A stretch of 51,440 nucleotides of DNA from Acetobacter lambici (lineage in GTDB: Bacteria > Pseudomonadota > Alphaproteobacteria > Acetobacterales > Acetobacteraceae): assembly GCF_011516885.1 (NCBI RefSeq), contig NZ_WOTD01000018.1, positions 1 to 51,440 of the forward strand. Reading direction: 5' to 3'. A program made the translations under genes and the position numbers. The notes under the pieces are model-generated. The model ran no database searches and had not been told where the DNA came from. It worked only from the letters and a program-made list of their open reading frames with translations. Positions 23,024-31,806 of the stretch are shown piece by piece. The first letter of the stretch is position 1; every line of letters begins with the position of its first letter.

Positions 23024-23899
23024 ATGGTTAGCGGAGATCGCGCAAGATCGCCCGCGCCGGGGGGCGCAAAAGCGGCCTCAGTTTCTGCCGACAATCTTGT
23101 GCTGAGAACGTGGCTCCACAACCGTGGGGAGAACACCCGGCGGGCTTATGAGCGTGATGCCCGCGAGCTGCTGGCGCATGCGGGTAAGCCACTGACTGAG
23201 ATTGTTCTGGCGGACCTGCAAGCATGGTACGACAGCATGGGCGATGCGTCCGATGCCACACGGCGGCGCAAGCTGTCCGCTGCAAAATCCCTGCTGGCTT
23301 ACGCGGCGGGGACTGGCGTTCTCACGCACAATGCCGGGGCAGCGTTCCGGCTGGAGCGCGGGCGCGACACGTTGAATGAGCGCATTCTCACACGTGAGCA
23401 GGTTCTGGCCATGATTGAGGCCGAGATGGAACCGCGCAAGCGGGCGCTGCTGGATGTGCTCTATCGCATGGGGCTCCGCATCTCAGAAGCCTGCGCGCTG
23501 CGTTGGCGGGATGTTACGCGCCGCCAGCAGGGTGGCGTGGCCTCTGTGTTCGGCAAGGGCAACAAGACGCGGGCCGTTCAGGTCCCTGCAAAGCTTTACA
23601 AGCAGCTCGTGGCGCTGCGGGTTGATAGCGGGCCGGATGCGCCCGTTGTCCCCGGCCACGATGGCCGCCCGCTTTCGCACGATGCGGCCCACCGCATCGT
23701 CAAGCGGGCGGCGCGGCGTGCCGGATTATCTGGGGCTGTTTCGGCCCACTGGCTCCGGCACGCCCATGCATCGCACGCGCTCGACAACAATGCCCCGGTG
23801 CATGTGGTGCAGGCCACGCTGGGGCACGCATCGCTCGCCACGACGACAAGATACAGCCACGTCCGAGAAGGGGATGGCTCCGCAAACTATTTGGATTGA
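23024..23899 (+). CDS. tyrosine recombinase (XerC/D-type integrase)
   Basis: 291 residues: an N-terminal SAM-like core-binding domain (about residues 25-110, with NTRRAYERDARELLAHAG) and a catalytic domain with the full active-site set: Arg152 in GLRISEACALRW, Lys in GKGNKTR, His242 and Arg245 in HWLRHAHASH, His268 in LGHASL and nucleophile Tyr277 in TTRYSH. It lacks the extra N-terminal arm-binding domain of lambda Int, so it should act at simple sites of the Xer kind. It lies in the middle of the phage, not at an end, next to a dif-sized site. It may be the integrase, or a resolvase for circular phage DNA. Confidence 0.9.
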   Translation: MVSGDRARSPAPGGAKAASVSADNLVLRTWLHNRGENTRRAYERDARELLAHAGKPLTEIVLADLQAWYDSMGDASDATRRRKLSAAKSLLAYAAGTGVLTHNAGAAFRLERGRDTLNERILTREQVLAMIEAEMEPRKRALLDVLYRMGLRISEACALRWRDVTRRQQGGVASVFGKGNKTRAVQVPAKLYKQLVALRVDSGPDAPVVPGHDGRPLSHDAAHRIVKRAARRAGLSGAVSAHWLRHAHASHALDNNAPVHVVQATLGHASLATTTRYSHVREGDGSANYLD

Positions 23900-23904
23900 T
23901 CACC

Positions 23905-24528
23905 ATGACGACTGCTTCCGATACCGTGCCCGAAGGCTACATGAAGGACACCAAGGGGCGACTGGTGCCGCTTGAGGCCGTCAAACCCGAACACCTTCTG
24001 GAAGATGAGCTTGTGCACCGTCTGCATGAAGCGGCAGCGCAGCTTGCGGAGCAGCTTGCCGCCTTCAAGCGCGCCGGGTTTGCTGATGTAGCTGCCCTGC
24101 AATCCCTCCTGCATGAAAAGTATGGGGTCAGCATGGGCGGCCAGAAGGGAAACATCACGCTCAGCACCTATGACGGTCGCCTGCGTGTGACTGTTGCCAT
24201 GGGCGAGAGCATTACGTTCGGCCCGGAAATTCATGTAGCCAAGACGCTGCTGGACCAGCTCTTTGAACGCTGGACCGAGGGGGCAAATGCCAGTCTCCGG
24301 GTTGTCGTCATGGATGCGTTTGACGTGGGCAAGGAAGGGAAGATGCAGACCAGTAAAATCCTTGGTCTGCGCAGGCTTGATGTGCCTGATCCTGAGTGGA
24401 AAGAGGCCATGGAAGCGATTGCCAATAGTATCCGCTCCGACTGCACCAAGTCCTACCTCAGGTTGCATACGCGGGAAACGCCGGACCAGGCATGGAACAT
24501 GGTGCCGCTGGATTTGGCCAAGGCATGA
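23905..24528 (+). CDS. DUF3164 family phage protein
   Basis: 207 residues. VPEGYMKDTKGRLVPLEAVK, LLHEKYGVSMGGQKGNITLS and FEIHVA-type block (seen as FGPEIHVAKTLLDQL) are characteristic of DUF3164, a family common in Mu-like and other transposable or temperate phages. Its molecular role is not established. ATG 23905 is taken as start. It overlaps the next small gene by ATGA. Confidence 0.8.
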   Translation: MTTASDTVPEGYMKDTKGRLVPLEAVKPEHLLEDELVHRLHEAAAQLAEQLAAFKRAGFADVAALQSLLHEKYGVSMGGQKGNITLSTYDGRLRVTVAMGESITFGPEIHVAKTLLDQLFERWTEGANASLRVVVMDAFDVGKEGKMQTSKILGLRRLDVPDPEWKEAMEAIANSIRSDCTKSYLRLHTRETPDQAWNMVPLDLAKA

Positions 24529-24689
24529 AGCGCTGGCTCACGGACGTGCTTTCAGGCCGTCGGGACAACTTCAGGCTTAGGCGGGAGTTGGGGCGCAAAG
24601 AGCGGCTTCTGCGGGACTGTCACGTGGAAATTCGTCGTTTGCATGAACTGATTATCAAGGCCGGTCGGTCTGTTGAGAGGAAGAAATGA
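24525..24689 (+). CDS. hypothetical small basic phage protein (54 aa)
   Basis: Starts MKRWLTDVLSGRRDNF, rich in Arg/Lys and helical (RLRRELGRKERLLRDC). It overlaps both neighbours by ATGA, which supports the start. Function unknown; it could bind DNA because of its charge. Confidence 0.6.
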   Translation: MKRWLTDVLSGRRDNFRLRRELGRKERLLRDCHVEIRRLHELIIKAGRSVERKK

Positions 24690-24898
24690 AGCACCAAGGC
24701 AACAGTCATTCCAACAGACACCCGAAGCGCAATCACCCCTTCCATGGAAGCAAGCAGGCGTCGGACCATGCGGTATGGATCCGGGCGGCCCAGCACTATG
24801 CTTACATGAGCCAGAACGACCGGCGTCCGGGCATTCGTGTGTGGGCCGAAGAGCGGGCTGCTGACTGTATGGATCGGGCGGACAAGGCCTGTGGCTGA
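24686..24898 (+). CDS. hypothetical phage protein (70 aa)
   Basis: Polar, His- and Asn-rich N-terminus (MKHQGNSHSNRHPKRNH) followed by AVWIRAAQHYAYMSQ and a short helical end with WAEERAADCMDRADKA. Not recognised. Overlaps the preceding gene by ATGA and the next gene by eight bases. Confidence 0.58.
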   Translation: MKHQGNSHSNRHPKRNHPFHGSKQASDHAVWIRAAQHYAYMSQNDRRPGIRVWAEERAADCMDRADKACG

Positions 24899-25559
24899 CT
24901 TTCGCATCAAGGTCGATGTGAAGGCTGCTCAACGGCAGCTTTCAGACATGGCCAAACAGATACCATTTGCTGCCTCTGTTGCGTTGAATGACCTGGCCTT
25001 TCAAGTCATGCGCAAAGAGAACTCGGCCATGTCTGATATCTTCAAGGGCCCGAGGCCCTTCACCCAGCGCGCCACACAGGTTGAGAAGAAGGCGAGCAAG
25101 TCAGATCTGACTGCAGTGGTTTCAATCAGGCCTGCACAGGATAAATACCTGTCTCCATATGAAACGGGTGGTGATCATTGGGTCGGTGCGAAAGGTGGGG
25201 ACGGGGATCTGCTCGTGCCTGTTGATGGCAAGACCGATGCCTATGGTCAGATACCAAGAGGGCTGATCAAGCGTCTGGTAGCGCGGCCTGATGTTTTTGT
25301 TGGGACTGTGCGTGGTATTCGCGGGATATGGCAGCGTCCGCCAACAGGTAATCAGCGTAGTGGCCAGCGCGGTACCAAAGGAAAGCTTGGGACTGTTGGT
25401 GGAAAAAGGACGGGGCTGAAGCTGCTCTATGCGTTCAAGTCCAACAGGCCAGTCAGAAAGCGATTGGGCTTTGATCAGGTCGCACTCGAGCTGGTGCGGG
25501 AGCAGGGGACCAAGGCGCTTGAGGCTGCCGTTGAAAAGGCGATCCGCTCAGCGCGGTGA
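24891..25559 (+). CDS. hypothetical phage protein, possible minor virion component (222 aa)
   Basis: GTG start at 24891, overlapping the previous stop. The N-terminus DFRIKVDVKAAQRQLSDMAK is followed by PFAASVALNDLAFQVMRKEN, a pattern seen in phage minor tail or neck proteins that begin with an amphipathic helix and an ALNxxA segment. The middle (YLSPYETGGDHWVG) and the basic C-terminus are not recognised. It is the last gene before the terminase. Assignment is weak. Confidence 0.55.
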   Translation: MADFRIKVDVKAAQRQLSDMAKQIPFAASVALNDLAFQVMRKENSAMSDIFKGPRPFTQRATQVEKKASKSDLTAVVSIRPAQDKYLSPYETGGDHWVGAKGGDGDLLVPVDGKTDAYGQIPRGLIKRLVARPDVFVGTVRGIRGIWQRPPTGNQRSGQRGTKGKLGTVGGKRTGLKLLYAFKSNRPVRKRLGFDQVALELVREQGTKALEAAVEKAIRSAR

Positions 25560-25709
25560 CCGGCATATTCGTCCCTCCCGTCACTGGGGGTACCCCCCCC
25601 TTCTTGGGTCCCTCCTGGGGGGTGCCCCGATCACGGGTATTGCGCGAGCTCGTTTGATCCCTAGCTAACGAATTTTTTTCGGGTTGCAGTTGCAGGTGGC
25701 AGTTTAGGC
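25560..25709. other. candidate cos region upstream of terminase
   Basis: A 150-base gap in an otherwise overlapping gene string, directly before the small terminase gene as in lambda. It holds a perfect GGGGGTACCCCC palindrome (25586-25597) and a near copy GGGGGGTGCCCC (25617-25628), 31 bases apart, then an A/T-rich tract at 25668-25680. Such partial dyads fit cosN plus terminase- or IHF-binding sites, but the nick positions cannot be seen. Confidence 0.45.
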
Positions 25710-26282
25710 ATGAGTGCTGACACAATTAGCCAGAGTGAGGCCGCAAGGCGCGCGGGTGTAAGCCGGTCTGCAATTCAAAAACATCTTGCATCTGGAAGAA
25801 TTATTTCAGAAGGCAACCGCGTAAATCTTGCCTCTTTTAATGAATGGCTCGATCTTAAAAAGGAGACACACTCAGGGGTGCAACCACCCCTGCCACCTGA
25901 GGTGCAACTCCCGCCAGAGGTTGCACCTCAGGTGGTCAGTCTGGATCGTTCCAGTTCACCTGACCTTGAGCCACCGGCAGGCAGCCTGTTGGACATGAAA
26001 TCAGCATTGCTGCTTGAGCAGAATGCAAAGGCACGTATCAAACAGTTGGATTTTGATGAGCGCTCAGGATCTGTGGTTGAAATTGCCGTTGTTACGGCCA
26101 GAGTGGGCAAGGAATACGCTGCCGTGCGGCGCAAACTTCTGGCGTTGCCGGCAGAGCATGCCCCTTCAATCCATCGCTGTAAAACAGTTGCAGACGTGCA
26201 GGAGAGGTTAAGGGTTCTCATCACACGAGCCCTGGAAGAACTGACAGCAGATGGAGGCTCTACGATACCCACAGGGGTATAA
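25710..26282 (+). CDS. terminase small subunit (Nu1-like)
   Basis: 190 residues. The N-terminal winged-helix SQSEAARRAGVSRSAIQKHL with VNLASFNEWLDLKK binds the packaging site, as in lambda Nu1. A Pro/Val-rich linker (about residues 60-85) leads to a helical C-terminal half with LLLEQNAKARIKQLDFDERS, which should contact the large subunit. The 3' end overlaps the large subunit gene by 32 bases. Confidence 0.85.
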   Translation: MSADTISQSEAARRAGVSRSAIQKHLASGRIISEGNRVNLASFNEWLDLKKETHSGVQPPLPPEVQLPPEVAPQVVSLDRSSSPDLEPPAGSLLDMKSALLLEQNAKARIKQLDFDERSGSVVEIAVVTARVGKEYAAVRRKLLALPAEHAPSIHRCKTVADVQERLRVLITRALEELTADGGSTIPTGV

Positions 26283-28263
26283 GAATTTTGTCGCTGCTCT
26301 GGTGGCGCAACGGCAGGCCAACCTTAAACCCCCGCCCAAACTCTCCCTGAGCGAATGGGCCGCTGAATATGCTGTTCTTTCAGCAGAGACCAGCGCGCAA
26401 ACAGGCAAGTTTGAAGCCTTTGCGTATCAGGTTGGCATCATGGATGCCTTCACAGATCCCGCTGTGGAGAAGATCTCGGTCATGAAGTCAGCCCGCGTGG
26501 GCTATACCAAGATACTTGACCACGCCATTGGCTACTATCTGCATCAGGACCCATCACCCATTTTGATGGTGCAGCCGCGTGAGAGCGATGCGGAGAGTTA
26601 CAGCAAGTCCGAAATCGCGCCCATGTTGCGTGATACTCCCGAGCTTGCGGCACTAACAGGAGACCCAAAGGCCAAGAGCAGCGAGAATACACTGCTCAAA
26701 AAGACCCTTCTCAATGGGTCCTCCCTTACACTTGTGGGAGCAAACAGCCCGGGCGGCTTTCGTCGTATCACCGTGCGTATTGTGCTGTTTGACGAGGTGG
26801 ATGGTTACCCAGTGGGTGGCGCTGGTTCAGAGGGTGATCAGATCGCCCTTGGGTCCAAACGAGCGGAGACCTATTGGAATCGGCTGATAGCCTTGGGGTC
26901 TACTCCTACTGTTGCTGGCATAAGCCGCATTGAGCGCTCGTTTGATCAAGGCGATGGCCGCTACTATCACGTGCCATGCCCGCATTGTCATGAATTCCAG
27001 GCACTGGAATGGGGCGGGCCAGACACACCTTATGGCATAAAATGGGATAAGGACGCGGATGGCCACCACCTGCCAGAGACTGCCCACTATGTGTGCAAGC
27101 ACTGCGGCTGCGTCATTGATGAAGCCGAGAAGGCAGACATGGTTGCCCAGGGGAAATGGGTGGCCTCACGTCCGTTCAAAGGCCACGCCTCGTTCCATAT
27201 CTGGGCCGGGTATTCTCTGTTTCCGAATGCTGCATGGTCAAAATTGGTGGCTGAATGGCTGGAGGTTAAAGACAAACCGCTAGAGCGCCAAACTTTCATC
27301 AATACAGCCCTTGGCCTGCCATATGAGGACAGGGGCGACGGCGCACTGAATGAAATTGCACTCGTTGCCAGGGTGGAGAATTGGGCGGGTGAAGTCCCTG
27401 ACGGTGTAGTGCTGATCACCGTTGGTGGGGACGTGCAAGATGACCGTGTTGAGCTGGAGTTTGTAGGTTGGGGCCGGAACGAAGAGAGGTGGTCTATCGC
27501 CCATATCGTTATTGAGGGTGATCCTGATGGGCCTGAGCTATGGAACAGGGTTGATGAAGCGTTAAAGCGCCACTGGTTCAGGGCTGACGGTCGGCCTTTC
27601 TCCGTCATGGCTGCATGCATAGATTCCGGTGGGCATCATACCCAGAAGGTCTATGAGTTCTGCCGCGCGCGGCTTGGGCGAAAAATATGGGCCGTCAAAG
27701 GGGAGTCCGCACGTGGTGGCGCACGCTCCCCCGTGTGGCCAACCAAGCGGCCCACATCGCGCAGCAAGGCCAGCTTTCGGCCCATCATCATTGGCGTCAA
27801 TGCGGCCAAGGATGTCATCCGGAGCCGTCTGCACCTTGCCTTGCCTGAACCGGGGCAACCGGCACCCGGTTACATGCATTTTCCCGCAGACCGGGACATT
27901 AACTACTTTGCCCAGTTGTTGGCCGAACGATCAGTCAGAAAGCACAAAAACGGCCATATATACCGTGTGTGGGAGCAAATTCCCGGCCGTGCGAACGAGG
28001 CCCTTGACCTTGCTGTGTACAGCTACGCAGCCCTGTGCGGGCTGATTTATCGAGGTTTCTCTTTGAACAAACGCGCAGACCTCATGGAGCAGGAACGTGC
28101 CAGCGGGCACGTGCCGTTTGAGCCCAGAGAAAACCCACCCGAAGAGGCCCAGAAGGCGGCACCACCACGGCGGGATCAGGCAAGACCGGGCCAGAGAAAA
28201 ACTGATGCGGCGCCTGAAAAGTCCACAACCACAGGTCCCCGTCGATCACGCTGGAATTACTAA
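26251..28263 (+). CDS. terminase large subunit (GpA family)
   Basis: Packaging ATPase and cos endonuclease of the lambda gpA type, 670 residues. Visible: SEWAAEYAVL near residue 35, the ATPase P-loop variant MKSARVGYTK (about 78-87), Walker B VLFDEVD (178-184), a zinc ribbon with CPHC (243-246) and CKHC (282-285), and the nuclease segment GGDVQDDRVELEFVGWG near residue 392. The C-terminal tail is basic and Pro-rich. GpA relatives mostly serve cos phages, which supports a cos site just upstream. Confidence 0.95.
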   Translation: MEALRYPQGYKNFVAALVAQRQANLKPPPKLSLSEWAAEYAVLSAETSAQTGKFEAFAYQVGIMDAFTDPAVEKISVMKSARVGYTKILDHAIGYYLHQDPSPILMVQPRESDAESYSKSEIAPMLRDTPELAALTGDPKAKSSENTLLKKTLLNGSSLTLVGANSPGGFRRITVRIVLFDEVDGYPVGGAGSEGDQIALGSKRAETYWNRLIALGSTPTVAGISRIERSFDQGDGRYYHVPCPHCHEFQALEWGGPDTPYGIKWDKDADGHHLPETAHYVCKHCGCVIDEAEKADMVAQGKWVASRPFKGHASFHIWAGYSLFPNAAWSKLVAEWLEVKDKPLERQTFINTALGLPYEDRGDGALNEIALVARVENWAGEVPDGVVLITVGGDVQDDRVELEFVGWGRNEERWSIAHIVIEGDPDGPELWNRVDEALKRHWFRADGRPFSVMAACIDSGGHHTQKVYEFCRARLGRKIWAVKGESARGGARSPVWPTKRPTSRSKASFRPIIIGVNAAKDVIRSRLHLALPEPGQPAPGYMHFPADRDINYFAQLLAERSVRKHKNGHIYRVWEQIPGRANEALDLAVYSYAALCGLIYRGFSLNKRADLMEQERASGHVPFEPRENPPEEAQKAAPPRRDQARPGQRKTDAAPEKSTTTGPRRSRWNY

Positions 28264-28535
28264 TGGCAAAATCTGTCTTTCCTGTTCCCCGGGGCACCTA
28301 TGCAGGCATGACCGAGGCACAGGTTACCCAAGCCCGGAACGCGGCGCAGCAGGCCCTTTTGTCTCTGCTCAATGGAACACGGCCCATGTCGGCTGGCTAC
28401 AATCAGGGTGATGGTGGCCGGAACGTGTCATTTGCCGGCGCTTCTGAAGCTCAACTCCGTAACAACCTGCGTGAACTGAACACCCTCTTGGGGGTAAGCA
28501 CTTCACGGCGGGCGATGAGGATACGCTACCGTTGA
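28263..28535 (+). CDS. gpW-like head-tail joining protein
   Basis: 90 residues between terminase and portal, the place of lambda W. GMTEAQVTQARNAAQQALLS with LLNGTRP and the C-terminal RNNLRELNTLLGVSTSRRAM fit the family. It joins the connector after DNA filling. Overlaps the portal start (TTGA). Confidence 0.8.
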   Translation: MAKSVFPVPRGTYAGMTEAQVTQARNAAQQALLSLLNGTRPMSAGYNQGDGGRNVSFAGASEAQLRNNLRELNTLLGVSTSRRAMRIRYR

Positions 28536-30187
28536 AAAAACCCGGACTGTTACGCCGCGCATGGAACAACCTGAGTGGCACAGGCGCAGGTCAGGGTGCG
28601 AAGGCTTCATTTCCCATGACGTTGCCCGGCAACTGGATGGGGGGCATGGGCGGCATGTTCGCCTATGACGGCGCGGACATGATGAGCAATGAAAGCTCTG
28701 AATGGAACCCGTGGCTGCGCTCACCTGATGCGGAGATCAATCTCGACCGTGACCGCATGGTTGCTCGGGCGCGGGACCTGTTCCGCAATGACGGCTGGGC
28801 ACGTGGCAGCATCAACCGCATTACCGACAACGTGGTAGGTGCGCAGTTCCGCTTGGTTGCCAAGCCTGATTATCGTGCTTTGAAAGGACGCTACGGCAAA
28901 GCATTTGATGCCGTGTGGTTTCGTGAGTTCAGGCAGGCTGCGGAAGCCGAATGGCGTATGTGGTCAGAAAACCCACTGCTTTTTTGTGATGCGGCCCAAA
29001 AGCTGACAATCACCCAGCTCTTTCGTCTGGCTTTCATGCATCAGATGAAAGATGGAGAAGCTCTGGGGGTCATGCGCTGGCTACCGGAGCGGATAGAGCA
29101 GGGGGCCGATTACGCGACTGCCCTTCAGCTCATTCATCCCGATCGGCTCTCCAACCCGTACCAGCAGATGGATACCCACACGATGCGTGGCGGGGTGGAA
29201 ATAGACGATAACGGGGCGCATATCGCCTATCACATCCGCCAGGCCCACCAATTTGATTATTTCGATGCGGTGGAAAGCATGATCTGGGACCGCATACCCC
29301 GCTTTACTCCGTGGGGGCGCTCCATTGTCGTACATTCCTATGACTTCGATGATGCAGGCCAGCATCGCGGTCTGAGTGTGTTTATTCCCATTCTAAACCG
29401 CTTTCGCATGCTTGGCCGGTATGATCAGGCCGAACTCCAGCAAGCTCTTGTCCAGACCATTTTCGCCACGTTTGTGCAAAGCCCTTACGATCCCGAAGAT
29501 GTGCGGTCAGGCATGGAAGATGGCGAACTGACCGAATACCAAAACCTGCGGGAAGGCTGGCATAAGGATAACCCGCTGACCATTGGTGGTGTTCGGGTGC
29601 CGGTCATGCCGCCCGGCGAAGAGGTTAAAACTGTTGCGTCCACAAGACCAAACAGCGGTTTTGATGCCTTTCAGAGTGCCTTTCTTCGTAATTTTGCAGC
29701 CGCTATTGGCACATCTGCCGAACAGCTGAGCATGGATTATTCCAAGACGAACTACAGCTCCTCCCGCTCATCCATGCTGGAAATGTGGAAGACCATGAAC
29801 CGCCGGCGGGGCGACTTTGCTGTCAGTTTTGCCAACCCGGTTTATTGCTCGGTGCTGGAAGAGATGTTCGACCAGAAGCGCCTGCCACTCCCCAACAATG
29901 CACCGGATTTTCTTGAAGCCCGGACAGCTTACTCCCGTTGCCACTGGATTGGCCCAGGTCGTGGGTGGGTTGACCCGGTGTCCGAACGTCAAGGTGCTGT
30001 GCTGGGGCTGGATGCCGGTTTTGGCACGCTTGAACGCGAATGTGCCGAACAGGGCCTTGATTATGAAGAGGTGCTCGATCAGCGCCGCGCTGAACGGCAG
30101 ATGATGGAAGAGCGCGGGCTTCCATTCCCGCAGTGGGCCATGGGTGCGCCTGTGAACCAGACAACACAAACACCGGATCCAGAATGA
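28532..30187 (+). CDS. portal protein (lambda gpB family)
   Basis: 551 residues, the dodecameric DNA entry/exit vertex. DRDRMVARARDLFRNDGWAR, then GSINRITDNVVGAQFRLVAK near the N-terminus, PDRLSNPYQQMD, and WDRIPRFTPWGRSIVVHSYD are typical of lambda-type portals. The start is TTG at 28532 overlapping the previous stop; no earlier in-frame ATG exists. It overlaps the protease gene by ATGA. Confidence 0.94.
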   Translation: MKKPGLLRRAWNNLSGTGAGQGAKASFPMTLPGNWMGGMGGMFAYDGADMMSNESSEWNPWLRSPDAEINLDRDRMVARARDLFRNDGWARGSINRITDNVVGAQFRLVAKPDYRALKGRYGKAFDAVWFREFRQAAEAEWRMWSENPLLFCDAAQKLTITQLFRLAFMHQMKDGEALGVMRWLPERIEQGADYATALQLIHPDRLSNPYQQMDTHTMRGGVEIDDNGAHIAYHIRQAHQFDYFDAVESMIWDRIPRFTPWGRSIVVHSYDFDDAGQHRGLSVFIPILNRFRMLGRYDQAELQQALVQTIFATFVQSPYDPEDVRSGMEDGELTEYQNLREGWHKDNPLTIGGVRVPVMPPGEEVKTVASTRPNSGFDAFQSAFLRNFAAAIGTSAEQLSMDYSKTNYSSSRSSMLEMWKTMNRRRGDFAVSFANPVYCSVLEEMFDQKRLPLPNNAPDFLEARTAYSRCHWIGPGRGWVDPVSERQGAVLGLDAGFGTLERECAEQGLDYEEVLDQRRAERQMMEERGLPFPQWAMGAPVNQTTQTPDPE

Positions 30188-31047
30188 GCCGTCTTCCTCA
30201 CCTTGCGCAGCGGATGTTCAATACACCCATTGCTATCCATCCGCAGAAAGCCGAGATCGTTGTAGCGGCCTTGGCGGACCGTCTGGGCATTGCACATATG
30301 TTCCATGATGGCCGGTCCATTGCCATGGGGCCGGGCATGATTGCTCTGGACGAAACAGACCGTGCCGCTGAAAAAGCCTATGACGTGGTGGCTGGTGTTG
30401 CGGTCATTCCCATTCAGGGCACGCTGGTGCAAAAACTGAATAGCCTGCGCCCTTTTTCAGGCATGACTGGCTATGATGGCATCCGCCTGAACGTCCTTGA
30501 CGCCCTGAATGACAAGTCAGTCAAAGCCATTGTGCTCGATATTGACAGTCCAGGCGGGGAAGTGGCCGGTTGCTTTGATCTGGTGGACCTCATCTTTCAG
30601 GCCCGTGGGCAAAAGCCCATTCATGCCATTCTGGATGAGAATGCCTTCAGCGCTGCCTATGCGCTGGCCTCGGCGGCAGACCGTATCACCGTGCCGCGCA
30701 CGGGTGGTACCGGCTCCATAGGCGTCATTCTTATGCATGTTGACCTCTCACAATCGCTTTCCAAGGCGGGAGTGGTGGTCACAATGGTGCGGTATGGCGC
30801 TTACAAAGCGGAAGGCTCCGAATATGAGAGCCTGTCCGAAGGCGCACTGGCCCGTATCCAAGCCGATATTGACCAGATGGGCGCACTGTTCTGTGAAACG
30901 GTTGCCCGCAACCGGGGATTGAAAACCTCGGTCGTAAAAGGGTTTGAGGCACGCACATTCATGGGGGCTTCCGGGGTTTCCGCCGGACTGGCCGACCAAG
31001 TGTGCGCACCCGACGCAGCTTTTGCAAACCTCATCCGCTCTCTCTGA
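30184..31047 (+). CDS. S49-family prohead protease (gpC-like)
   Basis: 287 residues. GVAVIPIQGTLVQKL begins the peptidase domain, VLDIDSPGGEVAGCFDL holds the oxyanion loop, and ENAFSAAYALASAADRI contains the nucleophile Ser, with the basic partner further on (YKAEGS-like block seen as AYKAEGSEYES). It matures the capsid by cleaving scaffold and portal. The scaffold region usually fused to its C-terminus is a separate gene here. Confidence 0.9.
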   Translation: MSRLPHLAQRMFNTPIAIHPQKAEIVVAALADRLGIAHMFHDGRSIAMGPGMIALDETDRAAEKAYDVVAGVAVIPIQGTLVQKLNSLRPFSGMTGYDGIRLNVLDALNDKSVKAIVLDIDSPGGEVAGCFDLVDLIFQARGQKPIHAILDENAFSAAYALASAADRITVPRTGGTGSIGVILMHVDLSQSLSKAGVVVTMVRYGAYKAEGSEYESLSEGALARIQADIDQMGALFCETVARNRGLKTSVVKGFEARTFMGASGVSAGLADQVCAPDAAFANLIRSL

Positions 31048-31083
31048 CCTGCGCTTGCGCAGTCTGTTCAAGGATATACCCGA

Positions 31084-31770
31084 ATGGCGAAATCACGCCT
31101 GAAGAGTGCTCTCTCGTTCTCTCACCTGATTGGTGGCGCATCAGCAGGCCGCAGTGCCCGCCGCGCTGAGGATGATGACCAGGAAAATAACACCCCTCCC
31201 GGTGCCGATAATGGTGATCCGGAAGATGATGGCAACGCCACACCGTCTGGTCGCCGCCGTGCTCGTGGTGATGATGACGACACCGACCCGGGTGACGACA
31301 ACCAGGACAATGCTCCATCTGGCCGCCGTGCGCGTGGGGATGACGGCAATGATGGTGATGATGACGACAATGCCACGCCATCTGGCCGCAGCCGTGCCCG
31401 TGGGGACGATGATGGTGATCCGGAAGATGATGAAGAAGACGAAGAAGATAACGACGACCCCAAAGCCCGAGCAGCCCGTACGCGGGAGCGTGCCCGCTGT
31501 GCCGCCATCTTTGCAACCAAGGCTGCAGCGGATCGGCCAGACCTTGCCGCTCACCTTGCCTTCAACACGTCACTTCCCCGGGCTGAGGCCAAAGGCCTTT
31601 TGAAAGCAGCGGCAAAAGGGACATCCCGTCGTGGGAGCGCGCTGGCGGATGCTATGGCCCAGTTTGGCCAGCAGCGTGTGAGCGCCAGTGCCCCCGGTAT
31701 GTCGCGCCAGACCAGCATTGATGCCGGTTGGGATGCCGCGGCGAAGCGCGCAGGCGTTACCCGCAAGTAA
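31084..31770 (+). CDS. scaffolding-like protein with acidic repeats
   Basis: 228 residues. Residues about 28-128 are disordered, extremely acidic, and built of imperfect repeats of the kind ATPSGRRRARGDDDD, present about three times with variable Asp/Glu/Gly spacers. The C-terminal part TRERARCAAIFATKAAADRP then LAAHLAFNTSLPRAEAKGLL is the segment that in related phages ends the S49 protease/scaffold fusion protein. Probably the internal scaffold, removed by the protease. Confidence 0.72.
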   Translation: MAKSRLKSALSFSHLIGGASAGRSARRAEDDDQENNTPPGADNGDPEDDGNATPSGRRRARGDDDDTDPGDDNQDNAPSGRRARGDDGNDGDDDDNATPSGRSRARGDDDGDPEDDEEDEEDNDDPKARAARTRERARCAAIFATKAAADRPDLAAHLAFNTSLPRAEAKGLLKAAAKGTSRRGSALADAMAQFGQQRVSASAPGMSRQTSIDAGWDAAAKRAGVTRK

Positions 31771-31806
31771 TTCTTCCACCACTTTGGAAAAGCAAAGGCG
31801 GCCCAG

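Noticed and set aside
31031..31554. Minus-strand frames rich in Ser, His or Ile
   Set aside because: They are shadows of the acidic repeat region of the scaffold-like gene.
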